Shown here: in pieces, positions 38,180 to 50,164 of the stretch
Position numbering within the stretch: position 1 is the stretch's first letter
Layout: each line of letters begins with the position of its first letter
Assembly: GCA_027627225.1 (NCBI GenBank)
Contig: CM051026.1
Location: forward strand, 8,152,925 to 8,216,924
Direction of reading: 5' to 3'
Source: Congeria kusceri
Taxonomy: Eukaryota; Mollusca; Bivalvia; Myida; Dreissenidae
Length of the DNA stretch: 64,000 nt
Position numbers and translations under genes: made by a program
Notes under the pieces: model-generated
What the model saw: only the letters and a program-made list of their open reading frames with translations
Database searches by the model: none
Told to the model about the DNA's origin: nothing

Positions 38180-38720
38180 AGATTAGTTAAAATTCAAAAT
38201 GAAAATATATAGTGACAGCCATGAGAAACATGTGTAATGTAGTTATAGGTAAGCTGTCAGGTAGTCTTCAAATTGTGTGTTTTTAATATTTTTTAGAAAA
38301 TTCATTATGCTATCTAGTACTTATGCTTATCTATATTTTTCAGAAATATTTGTAAACACTTATAATTGCCAAAAAAGAAAACTTCGGTTTCTGGTCTTCA
38401 CCAACACCAAAAAAAGTAGACGGGGGGGGGGGGGATAAGGGTAATATGCTAACATATTAATGGTACACAACTACATATTTAATGATACGCCATTAAGTGT
38501 TCTATGAAAGAGTGAACATCTATTTTACCATTGTATGTTAAGTGGTTTGAACCATTTTAATTTTCAAAACTGCCGGCCTGGAAGTCCTAATCATATAATT
38601 AGATATATTTTTGTAACAATTGTAATTTAATACGTATTGAAAATGGTACACACATGAATAGTTAAGACATGATATTAATAATTGATTTATATAGCTCGAT
38701 CGTGAACGAAGGACGGCCAC
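38180..38720. other. AT-rich sequence with a poly-G run
   Basis: A run of about 14 G residues lies near 38421-38434. Nothing coding is supported. Confidence 0.5.
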
Positions 38721-38724
38721 GTTT

Positions 38725-38880
38725 TGAAACAGTACGACGATGCTAACGCGATAGTATTGTGGTGATAACGCGAGAGTAAAATGGTGATAACGCGATAGTA
38801 GGATGGTGATAATGCAAACAGAACAATGACGATTACCGACAGTACGAGGTTGATAATGCGACAGTACAATAATGACAAAG
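38725..38880. repeat. degenerate minisatellite (GTGATAACGCGATAGTA-like)
   Basis: Imperfect tandem units of about 25 bp: GACGATGCTAACGCGATAGT, GGTGATAACGCGAGAGTA, GGTGATAACGCGATAGTAGG, GTTGATAATGCGACAGTAC. About six copies are visible, each with a central (A/T)A(A/T)GCG(A/C) element. Confidence 0.75.
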
Positions 38881-38899
38881 TATTGGAAGTAATGTTCTG

Positions 38900-41040
38900 A
38901 TCAAAAGTGAAAGAAATAGTAAAATGTCAGCGTCTTTTTGTTCTTATTGATTAATACACTAGCGTGTGAGCTTGCATTGTTCAGATATACTAGCATGGAT
39001 TGATGATGCAGTCCTCGTGTCGATCGTGTAACACGCTTTTTTTTAGCAGAAACCGCAAATCGGCTACATGTCAAAGACATTTGAAAAAAAAATGACCCCA
39101 TTGCTATGGGTGTTGCTAACGGCTCGCAGCATCAGTAAACAGATCAATGTTGAGATGTTCCTATAATTGAAATATTCTAATCAACATTAATAAATATGGA
39201 TGCATGATTTGTTTTTTTTTTTCAAAAAATGTTTCATTCATATACATGTATATGCATGTATACTCATATTTAGTTTGATACATTTGTTAAATGTGATGAT
39301 AAAAAATAAATGCTTTTCGTCCTCATCTGTCATTACATTACTGGATACTGGTCATTTTTAAAATATGTGAATTTGGCATATAATTATTCGGAATTTTCAC
39401 GTTTAGATTAATTCAAATGCACATTATTGATTCACATTATTGCAAATTGAGATACCCGATACCCGAATAGCTGAATATTAAGTGCGAAACGTCTCAGGGC
39501 GAAACCTATTTCGGCGCAAATTGTCCCAGGACAAAACGTGTTTCAGGGCGAATAGTCCCCGATTCTGTTAGCAATGGCACAATGCTTAAAGCGTAGTAAA
39601 ATATCAATTTAATTTAAATTAGCAGTGGATATGGCGATTCGTAAAAGCGTAATCGTGCACAAGTTTTGATGCACGATTCTAAAATGGAGGTGGTTTCTTA
39701 AAAATATGTATGGAACATAATATAGGAATGAATTCTGGTCACAGGTATGTAAACTTTATTACAAAATAAAAATGCTGCGTTCATTCAGCGCTTAAAAGTA
39801 GCAACACAAATTTAGTCGCTGCAATATGTGTTAAACAGGAGAATGTTTCACCACCAAAAATGGTCCTTCCGCCATAAGGCTCAAGAGACAATATTGCCCA
39901 CATAAAAACTAGTATATATTGGTGGCGGCTGCCAGAGCCTTACACGTAATGCTAACAATTGCTTTGATCATTACTGATTATAACACCAACTTAATTGTTT
40001 GGCCATTAAGATCATATTTTAAAAGCGACCTGACAAGGAGATATATACAGGAGATTATTACATACTTAAATTCTACTTCTAATATCAAACATAAATGACT
40101 CGTTTCGCTACTACATATAGTCACAGCTTTGATAAAAAAAATAGCTTGAATTAGTTAAATTACGAAAAGTCCTGTAAGTCAAGTTTTGGTCAAACATTTT
40201 TTACAAAAAAGCTAACATTCTGGGGGAAATTGTAAGATACGATACAAACCACTTAGAAGAGTATTGCATCATCTCACCTAAACAGATTTCACCCAATGGT
40301 AACAAATGGCTAATTCAGGAAAACATCGTAAATCCTGTTACATCCACTCAAATAATCTTCGTAATTACAGAAAAACACTACCATTCTTTCTTCAAAACCT
40401 TAAAATAGAAATCATAACATTATTGCACATTAACACATTTGGAAACTTTATAAAATGCTATTTGAATTAGCACTCCTTAAATGGTTCAACAAACACTACC
40501 GCCATCTTGTGCTAAGGCCTATTTTTTCCATTCGTGCATATTTAATATTTTGAAGTGAAATATAAGTACAAATTATTGAAAATTGTTTAAATGAAATTTT
40601 AGCAGCCAGTTTGTATTTTTTTAATTTATCACGGGTCCACCGGTACCGCGACTCCATTCTTTTCCCAGACACGGGTACGAATCTCAGGGCGAATGCACGA
40701 TACGTTTAGGCACATTTTCTATTCCATATTCTATCAAAATGTTTAACATGGGAATGTTTTAAATTCTCAATGATAACTTGTAGGCTAAAAAGTGTAACTG
40801 AGCAAGAAATTTTCCAAATTGAAACAGGTTTGGGCCAATATAAACAATTGTTTAACACGTTGTAGAAAATAGTTTTTCAGCAGGTGCGCGTTCCATTTAA
40901 AATTAAATGCATTATAGTTCATAGTTCAAGTTATTCTTTTTTGTTATAGAACGTTTAAAATAAATATAACATACTTCTTAATCATGTTTAATGTTAATTA
41001 AAGTGTTAACTGAATGGTTATCGACATGAAAACAAATAAT
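38900..41040. other. long stretch without a supported gene
   Basis: Only small features are visible: a patch at 39475-39565 repeating (A/G)GGCGAAAC / GGGCGAATAG-like words, and a GC-richer CACGGGTCCACCGGTACCGC near 40629. The rest is AT-rich and probably intron or intergenic DNA. Confidence 0.45.
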
Positions 41041-41046
41041 ACTTAC

Positions 41047-41111
41047 ACGTGAGTGAGACGAGACTTGTCTGCCTAACGTCTGCTCTGTGCAAGAATGTTC
41101 TGCGCATGCGC
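41047..41111 (-). promoter_or_regulatory. NRF-1 palindrome followed by a possible 5' exon
   Basis: GCGCATGCGC at 41102-41111 is the NRF-1 consensus palindrome. Reading leftward on the minus strand, about 55 bases without an ATG end at a strong donor, ACGT|GTAAGT (exon end at 41047). That arrangement fits a non-coding first exon of a minus-strand transcript, which could feed the exon pieces at 38.2-36.7 kb. This link is inference only. Confidence 0.35.
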
Positions 41112-41334
41112 TTGTCATAGGTCTATTTGATTGGTTAGTGGGGGTGCAGCGACTAAGTAAAATTTATAATCTCTTCCATAAATCCGTAATTTGTGGGTTG
41201 CAAAAATACCGCGTTACTTGTGGGGAATATTGGCCGTATTTGTGTTTTTGAAAGGTCAGTTGTGAGGTGCACCCCACAAGTAGCACATTTCCCCACAAGG
41301 TAAATTCATACTTGCCGCGCAACTCGAAACTACT

Positions 41335-41425
41335 CTCTCATGTGAGCGGACGGACGGAAGGACAGACGAACAGGACCATCACTATATGCCTCCCGCATCA
41401 AGATGCCGGGGGCATAATTTGAAAA
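41335..41425. mobile_element. end of a GGACGGACGGA-type dispersed repeat with hairpin
   Basis: GTGAGCGGACGGACGGAAGG is followed by CATCACTATATGCCTCCCGC, ATCAAGATGCCGGGGGCATA. The TATGCCTCCCGCAT/ATGCCGGGGGCATA arms form a hairpin. I recall very similar 3' ends on many bivalve repeats. The left limit may reach 41180, where CCCACAAGTAGCACATTTCC and similar words repeat. Confidence 0.6.
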
Positions 41426-41644
41426 AAATCAATTGGAAGTGCATTGTGATCTTTTTCTCAGCGATAAAACAGTGCACGCAATGTAACAAGATGGCCACAA
41501 TGGCCAAAAGGTTCACCTAAGTACTGACAAAAACCTTACGGAGTTTCAAAAATGTTATGAAGGTGCGCCATAATGGTTTTGCTGGGATATTATGGCCATT
41601 GGGGGTATGGTGAAGGTTGGTTGAAATGTCTATGTCGTAGAAAG

Positions 41645-42265
41645 GCAATTTACTAGGGATGGCAACGAATACCAAAATTGATATTCGAATATTTAATTGA
41701 AAAAAGTATTCGACTATTCGATCGTCGGATGCAGTAGTTATTATTATTATGGCAATGTATAAAAGACTAGAAAACTGCGGCCAATACAAAGACAAAGCGC
41801 TACATATTAGAACTATGTTTTGTATTACATTTTTAAAAGACTTAGTCCTCGATTAATCTCATGATTTGTTGACAACTATGCTGCCTGTTCTCACGACTTT
41901 CAAGCATGTGTTCAGAGTACCAGGAACCATCGGATATACCTAGAGACGCGATGCGTTATTTCAGAGCAGTAACACCAATTAGCATCTGCATTGCGCTTTA
42001 ATCTTCTTCTACTGATAAAGAGACAATGGGCCACATAATGGGATTACAATGCATTAACAACAAACTGTCAGCTACTTAACAATACGGTGCTAGGTCGACT
42101 GTGACACCTAACCTGCGTACTAGTGAAGCTAAGGCGAGATGAATGCCTGATGTTTAGATGCTAACATTGACAAGAACTGTATTATGTATGCTGTTTTAAA
42201 TTTAATTAATCGGATAGATAAGTATTCGAATACTTAAAACATATTCGAATTTTTTATTATTATTA
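41645..42265. mobile_element. possible non-autonomous hAT-like remnant
   Basis: The left edge TAGGGATGGCAACGAATACC with ATTCGAATATTTAATTG and the right edge AAGTATTCGAATACTTAAAA, CATATTCGAATTTTT are loosely inverted and use the ATTCGAATA words I associate with hAT-type ends. The 500 bases between carry no intact transposase frame. The boundaries and the superfamily are uncertain. Confidence 0.35.
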
Positions 42266-42542
42266 TTAGCCAACATAAGAGGAAATATCTCAGTTGCAAT
42301 AACGGTTATTTTTCAAAGGCACACGGTTGTCAGACTACGCAGAATAGGTCCCCTATACAATTAGCTCACCGAGAAATATATGATCATGTGAGCTATTTAG
42401 CCAATACCTAATCAAAAGTATCCATGTGTTTTAAGTGCACCAGTTAATAATGCAGTATTTCGAAATATAAAGGTTCTTCAATATGCACACATTTGGTTTC
42501 GCAAAGGCCTTTAGCAACAACAAAATACAAACTTGAACAAAC

Positions 42543-45392
42543 CTGTCTGTTCGATAATGGCGGTGTTCGACACAGACTTTTAAGTTCCGACATTGATCTG
42601 CTCCGACGAACAACAGCTGATTCTTCTCCTGGATTGCTGAACACTTAAATACTAAAGGGTGTTTGCAAGATGCAACATTCAAGTGTAAAATAAAGTGTAT
42701 ATACAAAATGTTTGATTGATTAATTGACTGGTGTGAATGAAGAATTGCTGAAGATTGAATGTAAAATAAGTAATTCAGTAATGACTGAATATCGATTAAT
42801 AAACTAGTGAATAATGGTGTGCGGGTTAATTTAATGTCTGACTGTCTATTTGAATGGATGATGAGCAAAAAATAATAATATACATAAAACAAACATTTTG
42901 TATGCTATTAAGAATCATTTATCATATCCATGTTGATTATTTATGTTATAAACAACTCTATTTATCTTAGTTAGTAAAACATGACAACTATTGATCTGCA
43001 CGGAGAAGTATGAACAAATGAAACATTGCATTTTCTTCCTCCAAGGAATTGAGCAATACCAGTTATATGCATTTAAATTTATTTTCGATAAGTTAAAAGA
43101 TTTGACGGGAAAATTTATGTTGCGTGATTAACACTTCTCTGGCGAATTGCCTTCAAAGAAATCTTGTGTTGACTTAAATTTCAGATTTTTGTGGTGTGAT
43201 AATGTATTTGACTTTTGCCACAGCATCAGTATTTTCTGCTCGCCATTGTATGCTGTTGTTTTCGGTAGTCTTTTAACACAGGTTTTTGATCCTATTCAGC
43301 TATTGACTAGTCTTGACTAGCATTTTAAATTAATTTTTGTTAACAGTCTCTTTCTTCTTCGTTCAAGTGTTATTAAGTGCCGCCATTTTCGGTACAGTTT
43401 TGTGAATCTGTAAACGCAAGAACAAATATATTACTTAAATTATGGTACGGCACGGAGGACAGTATTTCTGTCAGGCAATAGGTTTTGGTGCAGGTCACTA
43501 CGGTCGACTATCAAACTCGGTCCTGCAACCTAAAATTGTGTTGTGGTTTTGGTTGAATGGCATCAGTGACTTGGCCAAAATCTCATGAGTAACTTGTCAA
43601 TTTATTAGCTCAAAACGTACCTCTACCAATACGAGATAGTTGCTCCTTCAAAAGTATCGCAATGATTCGTGTAGCCATCCGTACTCAGTATAGCAAAATC
43701 GTGGCATTGTCGAAGATATCGCTTATGTTTAATGTTATCCTTTTTGTCTGTATTACAATCCGCTTACAATCCGATAAATCAAATGTATGTATGTATGCAG
43801 ATATTCGAGGCGAATAAACAGCCACAACTCGCTTAACTACAGTAATGGAGGACGGTTAATATGAATACAGAGCGCACTTACGGATAATCGGACAAGATCG
43901 CATTGTGTTACTTCTTTTACACAAGGTTTCAGTTGCTCTAAACTTAAATGGCCAATTGAGCTGACGCCGTGTTAACTATATATATAAATAACATTGAATA
44001 TTAGGAGCAACTTGTTTATCAAACATTATAAGAGCATGAACATTCATGTAGAATATAATTTATATGCATGTTAATATTTTCATTTAAATATAGCTTAATT
44101 GGCCGTTAAAGTATTGAGCAAGTCACATTTGCTTTATGACGAAAATTGATTTCAAAATATGTTTAATATATACTATGACCTGCATTCGTTTCTAGACTTC
44201 CAATACAACATTTGTGTTGACGCGAGTTTTAAATATTGGAGGCCTTTACAAATTACAAATACAAGTTGAAGAATGTAAGACCATGTTAAGTACGAGTGTT
44301 GTTCCAGAAATAGCGTGTTATTATTGACATCTAGTTTATAACATCATCATACAACAACATTTAAAATCACGATTGATTAAATGCAGCAAAGCATCTTACA
44401 ATTAATATCAATACATGTGTATCTTCAAAACAATGAATTGTATCATTTTTTGAAACAAAGCATACAGCGATGCGGCCCGCAAAACGTCAATATAATACAC
44501 GTCATGACGTCACGCACTTATTGATTCTCAACATAATGTCCATTCGTTATTCTACTAGATGAGTATATAAAACAACAAATCATTTACGGAGTTTCCTACA
44601 TATTTTCATCCCTGTAAGTTACCATCCAAAGTTAATTAATTGTTCAACATAAGAGGTACAATATGTCTTTTGTAAGCCGTCTCTCTACCCAGCTGAAAAC
44701 ATCTTTTATCGCGTGTAAATGCGCAACATACTTTGTATGCTTTCTGATGATTTAATTTCATTTATAATTTGTCCAGGTGTTATTCTGTGTATTTTTATTA
44801 CGAATTGGATTTCCAGTGCTTCGTTTGAGGTAAAAATTCCAATGCTGAAGCACATTATTATATACACAATCCATCAAGAAAGCAGTTGACGTGAAGTCAG
44901 TACAATAATAAGTATCTTAATGACACATCACTGTGTTTTTTACAATAATTTATGTAAAAGAAACAGAAGGGTCCTTATGAATGATATCTATTACACCAAT
45001 AAACAATGTCGTACCTAACCTTTGAAATTCACAAATGTGCTTAGAATTTTAAGTATTTAATTCAGTCAATTAGTGTACGAGATAATGTTATTACATGAAC
45101 TCATACTAAAACAAATAACATAATGATATTATTATTTGATTTTTACAATGTATACACTATGCAGAGACAGGCCTCGTACATGTATAAGTAATTGCAGACA
45201 AAGTGTTAGTAAATTCCAGAAAATTACTTACGAAATTCATGATGTATACAATTTTCTAGCGTAATGTGCACCGAGACCTTGAAGACATCCAAACTTCTAT
45301 ACAAACTTTCTTCTTCAGCTTCGTTAATCCCGTATGTTTTTTTGCGACATGTTATCCTAGGTTGTTGAAAGAACTCGTGCACCAGGGTCACA
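42543..45392 (-). CDS. two phase-compatible exons of an unknown minus-strand gene
   Basis: Exon 45392-45232 (acceptor TTTTTCTTTAAAG, donor C|GTAAGT) reads VTLVHEFFQQPRITC then KKTYGINEAEEESLYRSLDV, FKVSVHITLENCIHHEF, and ends with one base of a split codon. Exon 42643-42543 (acceptor TTTAAG, donor CAG|GTTTGT) starts with the two remaining bases and reads FSNPGEESAVVRRSRSMSEL, KSLCRTPPLSNRQ, ending in phase 0. The composition is protein-like: charged, four Cys, and a basophilic RRSRSMS site. I do not recognise the family. Further exons must lie on both sides (a phase-2 exon upstream, a phase-0 exon downstream), and I could not place them. The junction over a 2.6-kb intron is inferred only from phase and strand. 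Confidence 0.45.
42900..43370. other. intron-like AT-rich sequence
   Basis: No coding pattern or repeat is seen. Confidence 0.4.
43375..43535 (-). mobile_element. dispersed repeat with two short open frames
   Basis: The minus strand has acceptor-like ATTTTAG at 43535, then an open stretch VAGPSLIVDRSDLHQ...LRAVP and stop, and in the next frame HNLSNIFVLAFTDSQNC. I recall these same peptide-like strings recurring at many places in bivalve gene predictions, which marks them as a dispersed element and not part of a host gene. It lies within the intron proposed above. Confidence 0.4.
43540..44500. other. intron-like or intergenic AT-rich sequence
   Basis: No coding pattern or clear repeat is seen. 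The region leads into the CRE/TATA promoter candidate on the plus strand. Confidence 0.4.
44505..44600 (+). promoter_or_regulatory. candidate core promoter with CRE and TATA box
   Basis: TGACGTCA at 44505-44512 is followed 52 bases later by GTATATAAAA at 44563-44572. A start site would then fall near 44595-44605, about 60 bases before the ATG of the signal-peptide exon. Site order and spacing are those of a cAMP-responsive TATA promoter. Confidence 0.4.
44663..44829 (+). CDS. candidate secretory signal sequence, two exons, incomplete
   Basis: Exon 1 (44663-44714) reads MSFVSRLSTQLKTSFIA with a split codon at donor T|GTAAAT. After acceptor TTTGTCCAG, exon 2 (44777-44829) completes Cys and reads VILCIFITNWISSASFE before donor GTAAAA. 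Together they give a basic N-terminus, a hydrophobic core (FIACVILCIFI) and a small-residue SSAS region, the layout of a signal peptide about 33 residues long. The intron is only 62 bases. The next exon should begin in phase 0. The acceptor at 45661 (TTATGTTTCAG) would add about 18 residues before a stop, while the longer open frame there (to 45783) is out of phase. It is possibly a small secreted peptide. Neither the family nor the mature part is known. Confidence 0.35.
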
Positions 45393-45409
45393 CTTTAAAG
45401 AAAAACTAC

Positions 45410-47340
45410 TAGTAGGTTCATTCAATTATTAATCTAGCATAGCCCGTTAATATGACAAGTAATGTTTCATTAAAGTCTATGCAGGATATTGATGTTATAA
45501 CTTAAACTGCCTACTTTCATGGTGCTTTATTGGTCAGTTGAATTGATTGTTAACATTTCTTATCAGAGAGCATTTACAATTCATTAACAATGCTATCATT
45601 TTATATTGTTTACCAATATGTAACACAATCGGTCATGCTACATGTATCCGTTATGTTTCAGTTCAACCGGTTAAACAGTCAACTTTTAATAATGTACCGT
45701 CTAGTAAATATCAAGTAAAAGCAAAATGCATTTCAGAACTTGAGTGGATTAAACGTTTAGAACATCCTTCCTTCTGGACTTAAATGAAAATATTTTCAAA
45801 TTTGGATACATTTTAGAGATAGTTTATTAATCTAATTTGCTTTTTTAATAAACGAATTATACCAAGAAATAACCCCCCAAAAATATTAACATTGGTAAGA
45901 TATCTATCTGATATCTTCAATATCGGCCCGAAATCAAGAGCGATATCCTGTCGACAACGTTTTACCATTCGGCATGGCAATTATGCTTTTAAAAAGCATT
46001 TAAGTTGAATTTGTAATGCAAATGTATTGTTTGGATGAGAGGTTTAAGGCAAGGTTAGGTCACAGCAACAGCAATTTATTAGTCAATCAATAATTATAGT
46101 AATATGCTATCACCAGTTCAAGAACATATTATTCTACGAATTTGTAACTATATTACACAGGCTAATGTTAAGTCAGAAAATATGTACTTAACTTATTAGA
46201 GTTGGGAAAACTGTACTTAATGTCTATAAGACATACCAATACTAGAGACTGCTTAACAACTTGCACATAGCGTGCTCACTCCAATAGCAGTGAACTTCAA
46301 CAACTTGTTCTGACCCAGCAGTTAAGAGGGGATGGATTTCCAGGGAGATCAATGTTTACATGAAACATCCTGCATAAAATTGACAAAGAAAGTAACAAAT
46401 GGGCAAGAAATACCATGCATTTCTGGATATGTTTGTCAGATTTACATATATCACAAATGAACATATATCTACTATTTATTTTGCACCTAAACCCTATCAG
46501 ACACAGATACATTACGAGCAATTCTAACGATAAGCCAACGACTGGACGATATGCCTATCCGATGGGAACTTGCTGGCTAGTGATGACGGAAAGGTATCAT
46601 GCCGATATTCCGATATATATCCCATATTTGATTGCTGGCTGGAAAGCAGAACATGGTGATATACCACGCAGGTAACCACAAAATGTTTGTATATGATTGT
46701 TCTAATATATATTTGTATTACCTTCCACAAATGTTATTGAATGTAAAACATATTTATTCACACTAATCCATTGCATTAATGTTCTATTATCATTCAACCT
46801 TTATAATGTACGTAAAGTTAATACCAATTTTGGTTTAACGAAATACGTTTTTTTTTGTTAGAAATACAGTTCAACTGTTTCAAGTTTTTAATGAAGTTTT
46901 TTAAGTTTTTAATTACAATAATTGCACCACTGTTAATGCCACTGTTTATAATGTATGGCGAAAATGACCAAATATAAAAATATTTTAATTTTAAAAGAAT
47001 TATGTCGTATCATTACTGCTAACCATAATAGAAACCTTAGAAATGTGAGACTTTAAATGTATAAACTGCATTTGATTTAAGATTCTTAAATTACATAGAG
47101 GATATTTGTTATATTCGGTAGAATATCGATTTTAATGTATGAGTTATCATATACATTTATATTTTTACGAGTGGCACAAGATCAATATTCTGCCGAAACC
47201 TACACAATTTTCTTTTCATTTTATCATTGTATGCTTTTAACGCCCTTTTGTTTTGTTACTTTTTTGTGATGTCTATCTGCGTTTAATTTGAAAAAAAATC
47301 GCGTCATGACGTTTCAATTTGGGCCCTGCATCGTTGGTAG
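45410..47340. other. no supported gene; a few isolated frames
   Basis: The frame at 45547-45783 has a possible acceptor at 45661 (see the secretory candidate). The frame at 46415-46675 encodes GRYAYPMGTCWLVMTER... and ends near CGCAG|GTAACC, and an overlapping antisense frame also exists. None has a recognised motif or matching partner exon. The rest is AT-rich. Confidence 0.4.
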
Positions 47341-47354
47341 TCCGTTTCATTCAC

Positions 47355-47435
47355 TGTATTAAATCGGGAACCAGTGTGAAACAGTGAAACTTACCGGAGT
47401 GATAATTTTCACTGTTTCAAACAGTCAATTACCAA
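47355..47435. repeat. inverted repeat around AAACAGTGAAA
   Basis: AAACAGTGAAACTTACCGGA at about 47380 pairs with TTTTCACTGTTT at about 47407-47418. CAGTGTGAAACAGTG and TTTCACTGATATTTTCCGAT extend the theme. It is likely a small fold-back element or MITE end. Confidence 0.5.
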
Positions 47436-47697
47436 TTTTATTTCACTGATATTTTCCGATAAATCACTGGTCTTGAAACCGTAATGCCCAAAGGAAATCA
47501 ACTACAAAACTCACATGCGTGGGAACTTGGAATTGGAACCCAATCGCCAAACAACAGACTGAGACATATTAACTACAAATCTGACGCTGGCATCATTGCG
47601 AAACGTGTTAATATTTTATCCAATGTTTATTTGTACAGAGAAGTTTTTCAACTTTACATTTTTTGATAGTAAGATTGGAATTTTTTCACCACCTATC

Positions 47698-47952
47698 AAA
47701 CAATTTCGTCTAAATTCCGTCAGACATTATATATTAAGCAAATGCTCCTATTTAGTTCAATCAAATGTAACGCAACATATCGTACATCATATACATCATA
47801 CTAAATATAATTTAAAACTGAAGCTATCAAACACAATATTGCTAATGGCTACAACAACAACAACTACTACTAATATTATTATATCTACTACTACAACTAC
47901 TACTTCTAGTTCTACTACTACTGCTACTACTACTACTACTACTACTACAACA

Positions 47953-48051
<99 letters not shown>

Positions 48052-48083
48052 TCTATTACTTCTACTACTTCTACAACAACATG
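47698..48083. repeat. leader plus (ACT)n microsatellite, copy 1
   Basis: Bases 47698-47827 (AAACAATTTCGTCTAAATTC, CGTCAGACATTATATATTAA, CAAATGCTCCTATTTA, CAACATATCGTACATCAT, AAAACTGAAGCTAT) match 52028-52149 almost base for base. Twenty bases after the leader ends, an ACA/ACT array begins and becomes a pure ACT run (47950-48048) ending in TCT/ATT variants. The poly-Thr and poly-Val frames are array translations. Confidence 0.9.
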
Positions 48084-48660
48084 AAACAAGTGAATACCCA
48101 TCTTTCTAAGCGTATTTGATTACCTGGATATTATCCAATCACGATTCCCGTTCTTTTAATTTAATAATCTGCGTATTATTCTTGCTGATGTTCATGACTT
48201 TATCATTAATCAATTTACCAAAGTCTGTCCAACAAACTTTCTAATATAATATCGTATATATGTTTATGTATCAAGATAGCGAATGTGAACAATGATAATC
48301 TAATCTATAACTGAGCATGACCCAACAATCACTTTTACTGTCATACAATTTTAATTAGTTGACAAAACGATACAATAAGTGCAATTACTTACAAATAACG
48401 TTGTCGTTTGTAATTTAAAGTTAATATTTACGAATTATCTGGCTTTCTGAGACCGGTTAATCAAACATAATTTCTGAAGAATCCGTCACGAGACGTCGCT
48501 TCATTTATTCGAACAATACGTCAGAGTTTGAAACACAAATTCACCGTATTCGATTTCGTATTGAATCGTCTGATTGATGATAACATTGTATTGGCAAATA
48601 CGACTGAATAAAATGCATTTTGGGATTATCGTTGTAATATACTGGTAAATGTACATGCAT
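48084..48660. other. AT-rich sequence, nothing supported
   Basis: No coding frame, repeat or RNA gene was recognised. Confidence 0.5.
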
Positions 48661-48674
48661 AGTATCAATCATAG

Positions 48675-49215
48675 AATGTTGACTTCATATAGTGCACATG
48701 TGTTTGATGATGTTGTTGACGTCTTAAACTAGTGCATGTGTAACTGTTGTTGCTGTCGTCGTCTTCATCTAGTGTCCTTACAATCCGTTGTTGCCGTTTA
48801 TGTATTCATGTACCGCCCATGTATACATGTATGCTGTTATTGTTGACGTTTCCATCAAGTGCAAATGCATTTGGTGTTGCTGTTATTGACGGCTTCATCT
48901 AGAACCCATTGTGTTGTTGGTGGTGAATACGTCATTAATAAGTGACCATGCAATTGTTGTTGTTGTTGATGATTCGTTAAATGCACATGCATTTTTTGTT
49001 GGTTCTGTCGTCTTCATCTAGTGTCCATGCAACTGTTGCTGTTGTTAATGGCGATGTTTTCATCTTGTATCTATGTATCTGCTGTTGGATATTGACGTTG
49101 TCAACCAGTGTTTATATATATGTAATTGTTGTTGGCGTCTTAATTGTATATTTTCAATTGATGGCGTTGATGTCCTCATGTATGTATATAAATAGGACAA
49201 TAATATGTTTTTGGC
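48675..49215. repeat. degenerate TTGTTG-rich tandem repeat, unit about 60-65 bp
   Basis: Units repeat the order CATCTAGTG(T/C)(C/A)CATG, CAACTGTTGTTG(C/T)TG and TTG(A/T)(C/T)G(T/G)(C/T)TTCATC. Recognisable starts occur near 48685, 48735, 48770, 48850, 48895, 48960, 49015 and 49085. Substitutions and indels are frequent, so it is old. The two overlapping 92-93 codon frames here follow from the low-complexity TTG/GTT content. Confidence 0.65.
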
Positions 49216-49219
49216 ATTG

Positions 49220-50160
49220 CAACAATTTATTGTCTTTACACTGTGATGTATATGTGCTTTAATGTTGTAAGTGGAAACGGATATTGCCTCGGTAAAACCG
49301 CTATATATACTAGACCGATTAAACGTATAACATAACATTCATAATGGGATTAGTGTTTCCATTGCATTAAACATGGTATTGGTAATCAGAAGAATTTGAC
49401 ACCGAAAGCAAGAGTAATCGCCATGTTCCAAAACGGTGTACGGTCGCCACACCTGACTTCACCAAAACAATCAACACAACGATCAGAAAGGCGAAGCATC
49501 ATCATACACAAGTAGTGTATCTCTGGTAACCATTTATCGTGTAAATGTTACTGTGTACACTCAATTTAAATGAAGAAAGTCCAGTACACAGTCTAGTGAC
49601 GACCTGATTAAGAAGGGGAGTACAATAACGTGGCGTCTGTATCTATGTCTCCACAGTAGTAAAAAGCAAACCGTTGTAACAGCCGATGTGGCAACGGCAG
49701 TTATGTTATACGGCGTGTAAGTTTAGTTCGCAGCAATAGACAAACAAATGCAAAATATTAAGTTCGTAAAACCTGACTTTTTTGCTTCATGATGTATGCT
49801 GGGGCTAGCTTGTACACCTCTTTTTGAATAATGGACAAGGGCGTGAAATTCAATGCAGCCAATAACATAAATAATGTTCTAAAACGAACGAGATTCCAAT
49901 GATGATATTGCCAAAATATCAGGTATTTTCTGATAAAGAAACGTGTGATATATGTTATACAGATATGTACTGAACACTCAACTCAACTGAATACATCTTC
50001 TTTGTTTTCTCGCTTTCATTATCAAAACATTCCTTATTTTATTATTTCCTTTTATATTTTGTAATTGCATTAATTTCATACACACACACGTGCAGGAACC
50101 CTTTTAATTATTGACATAACTCGTATGCAGATAAAAATCGAAATTATTTTGATAAACGGT
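49220..50160. other. no supported gene
   Basis: Short frames around 49380-49520 are open on both strands but match nothing I know. CACACACACG near 50081 is the only simple repeat. Confidence 0.45.
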
Positions 50161-50164
50161 TTTA

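Noticed and set aside
46415..46675. 86-codon plus-strand frame with a donor-like end, considered as an exon of the secretory candidate
   Set aside because: I could not join it in phase to the exons at 44.66-44.83 kb, and an antisense frame covers the same bases.
47596..48101. 162-codon poly-Thr frame and antisense poly-Val frame
   Set aside because: They arise from the repeated leader and ACT array. Homologous leader sequence at 52 kb is not in a conserved frame.
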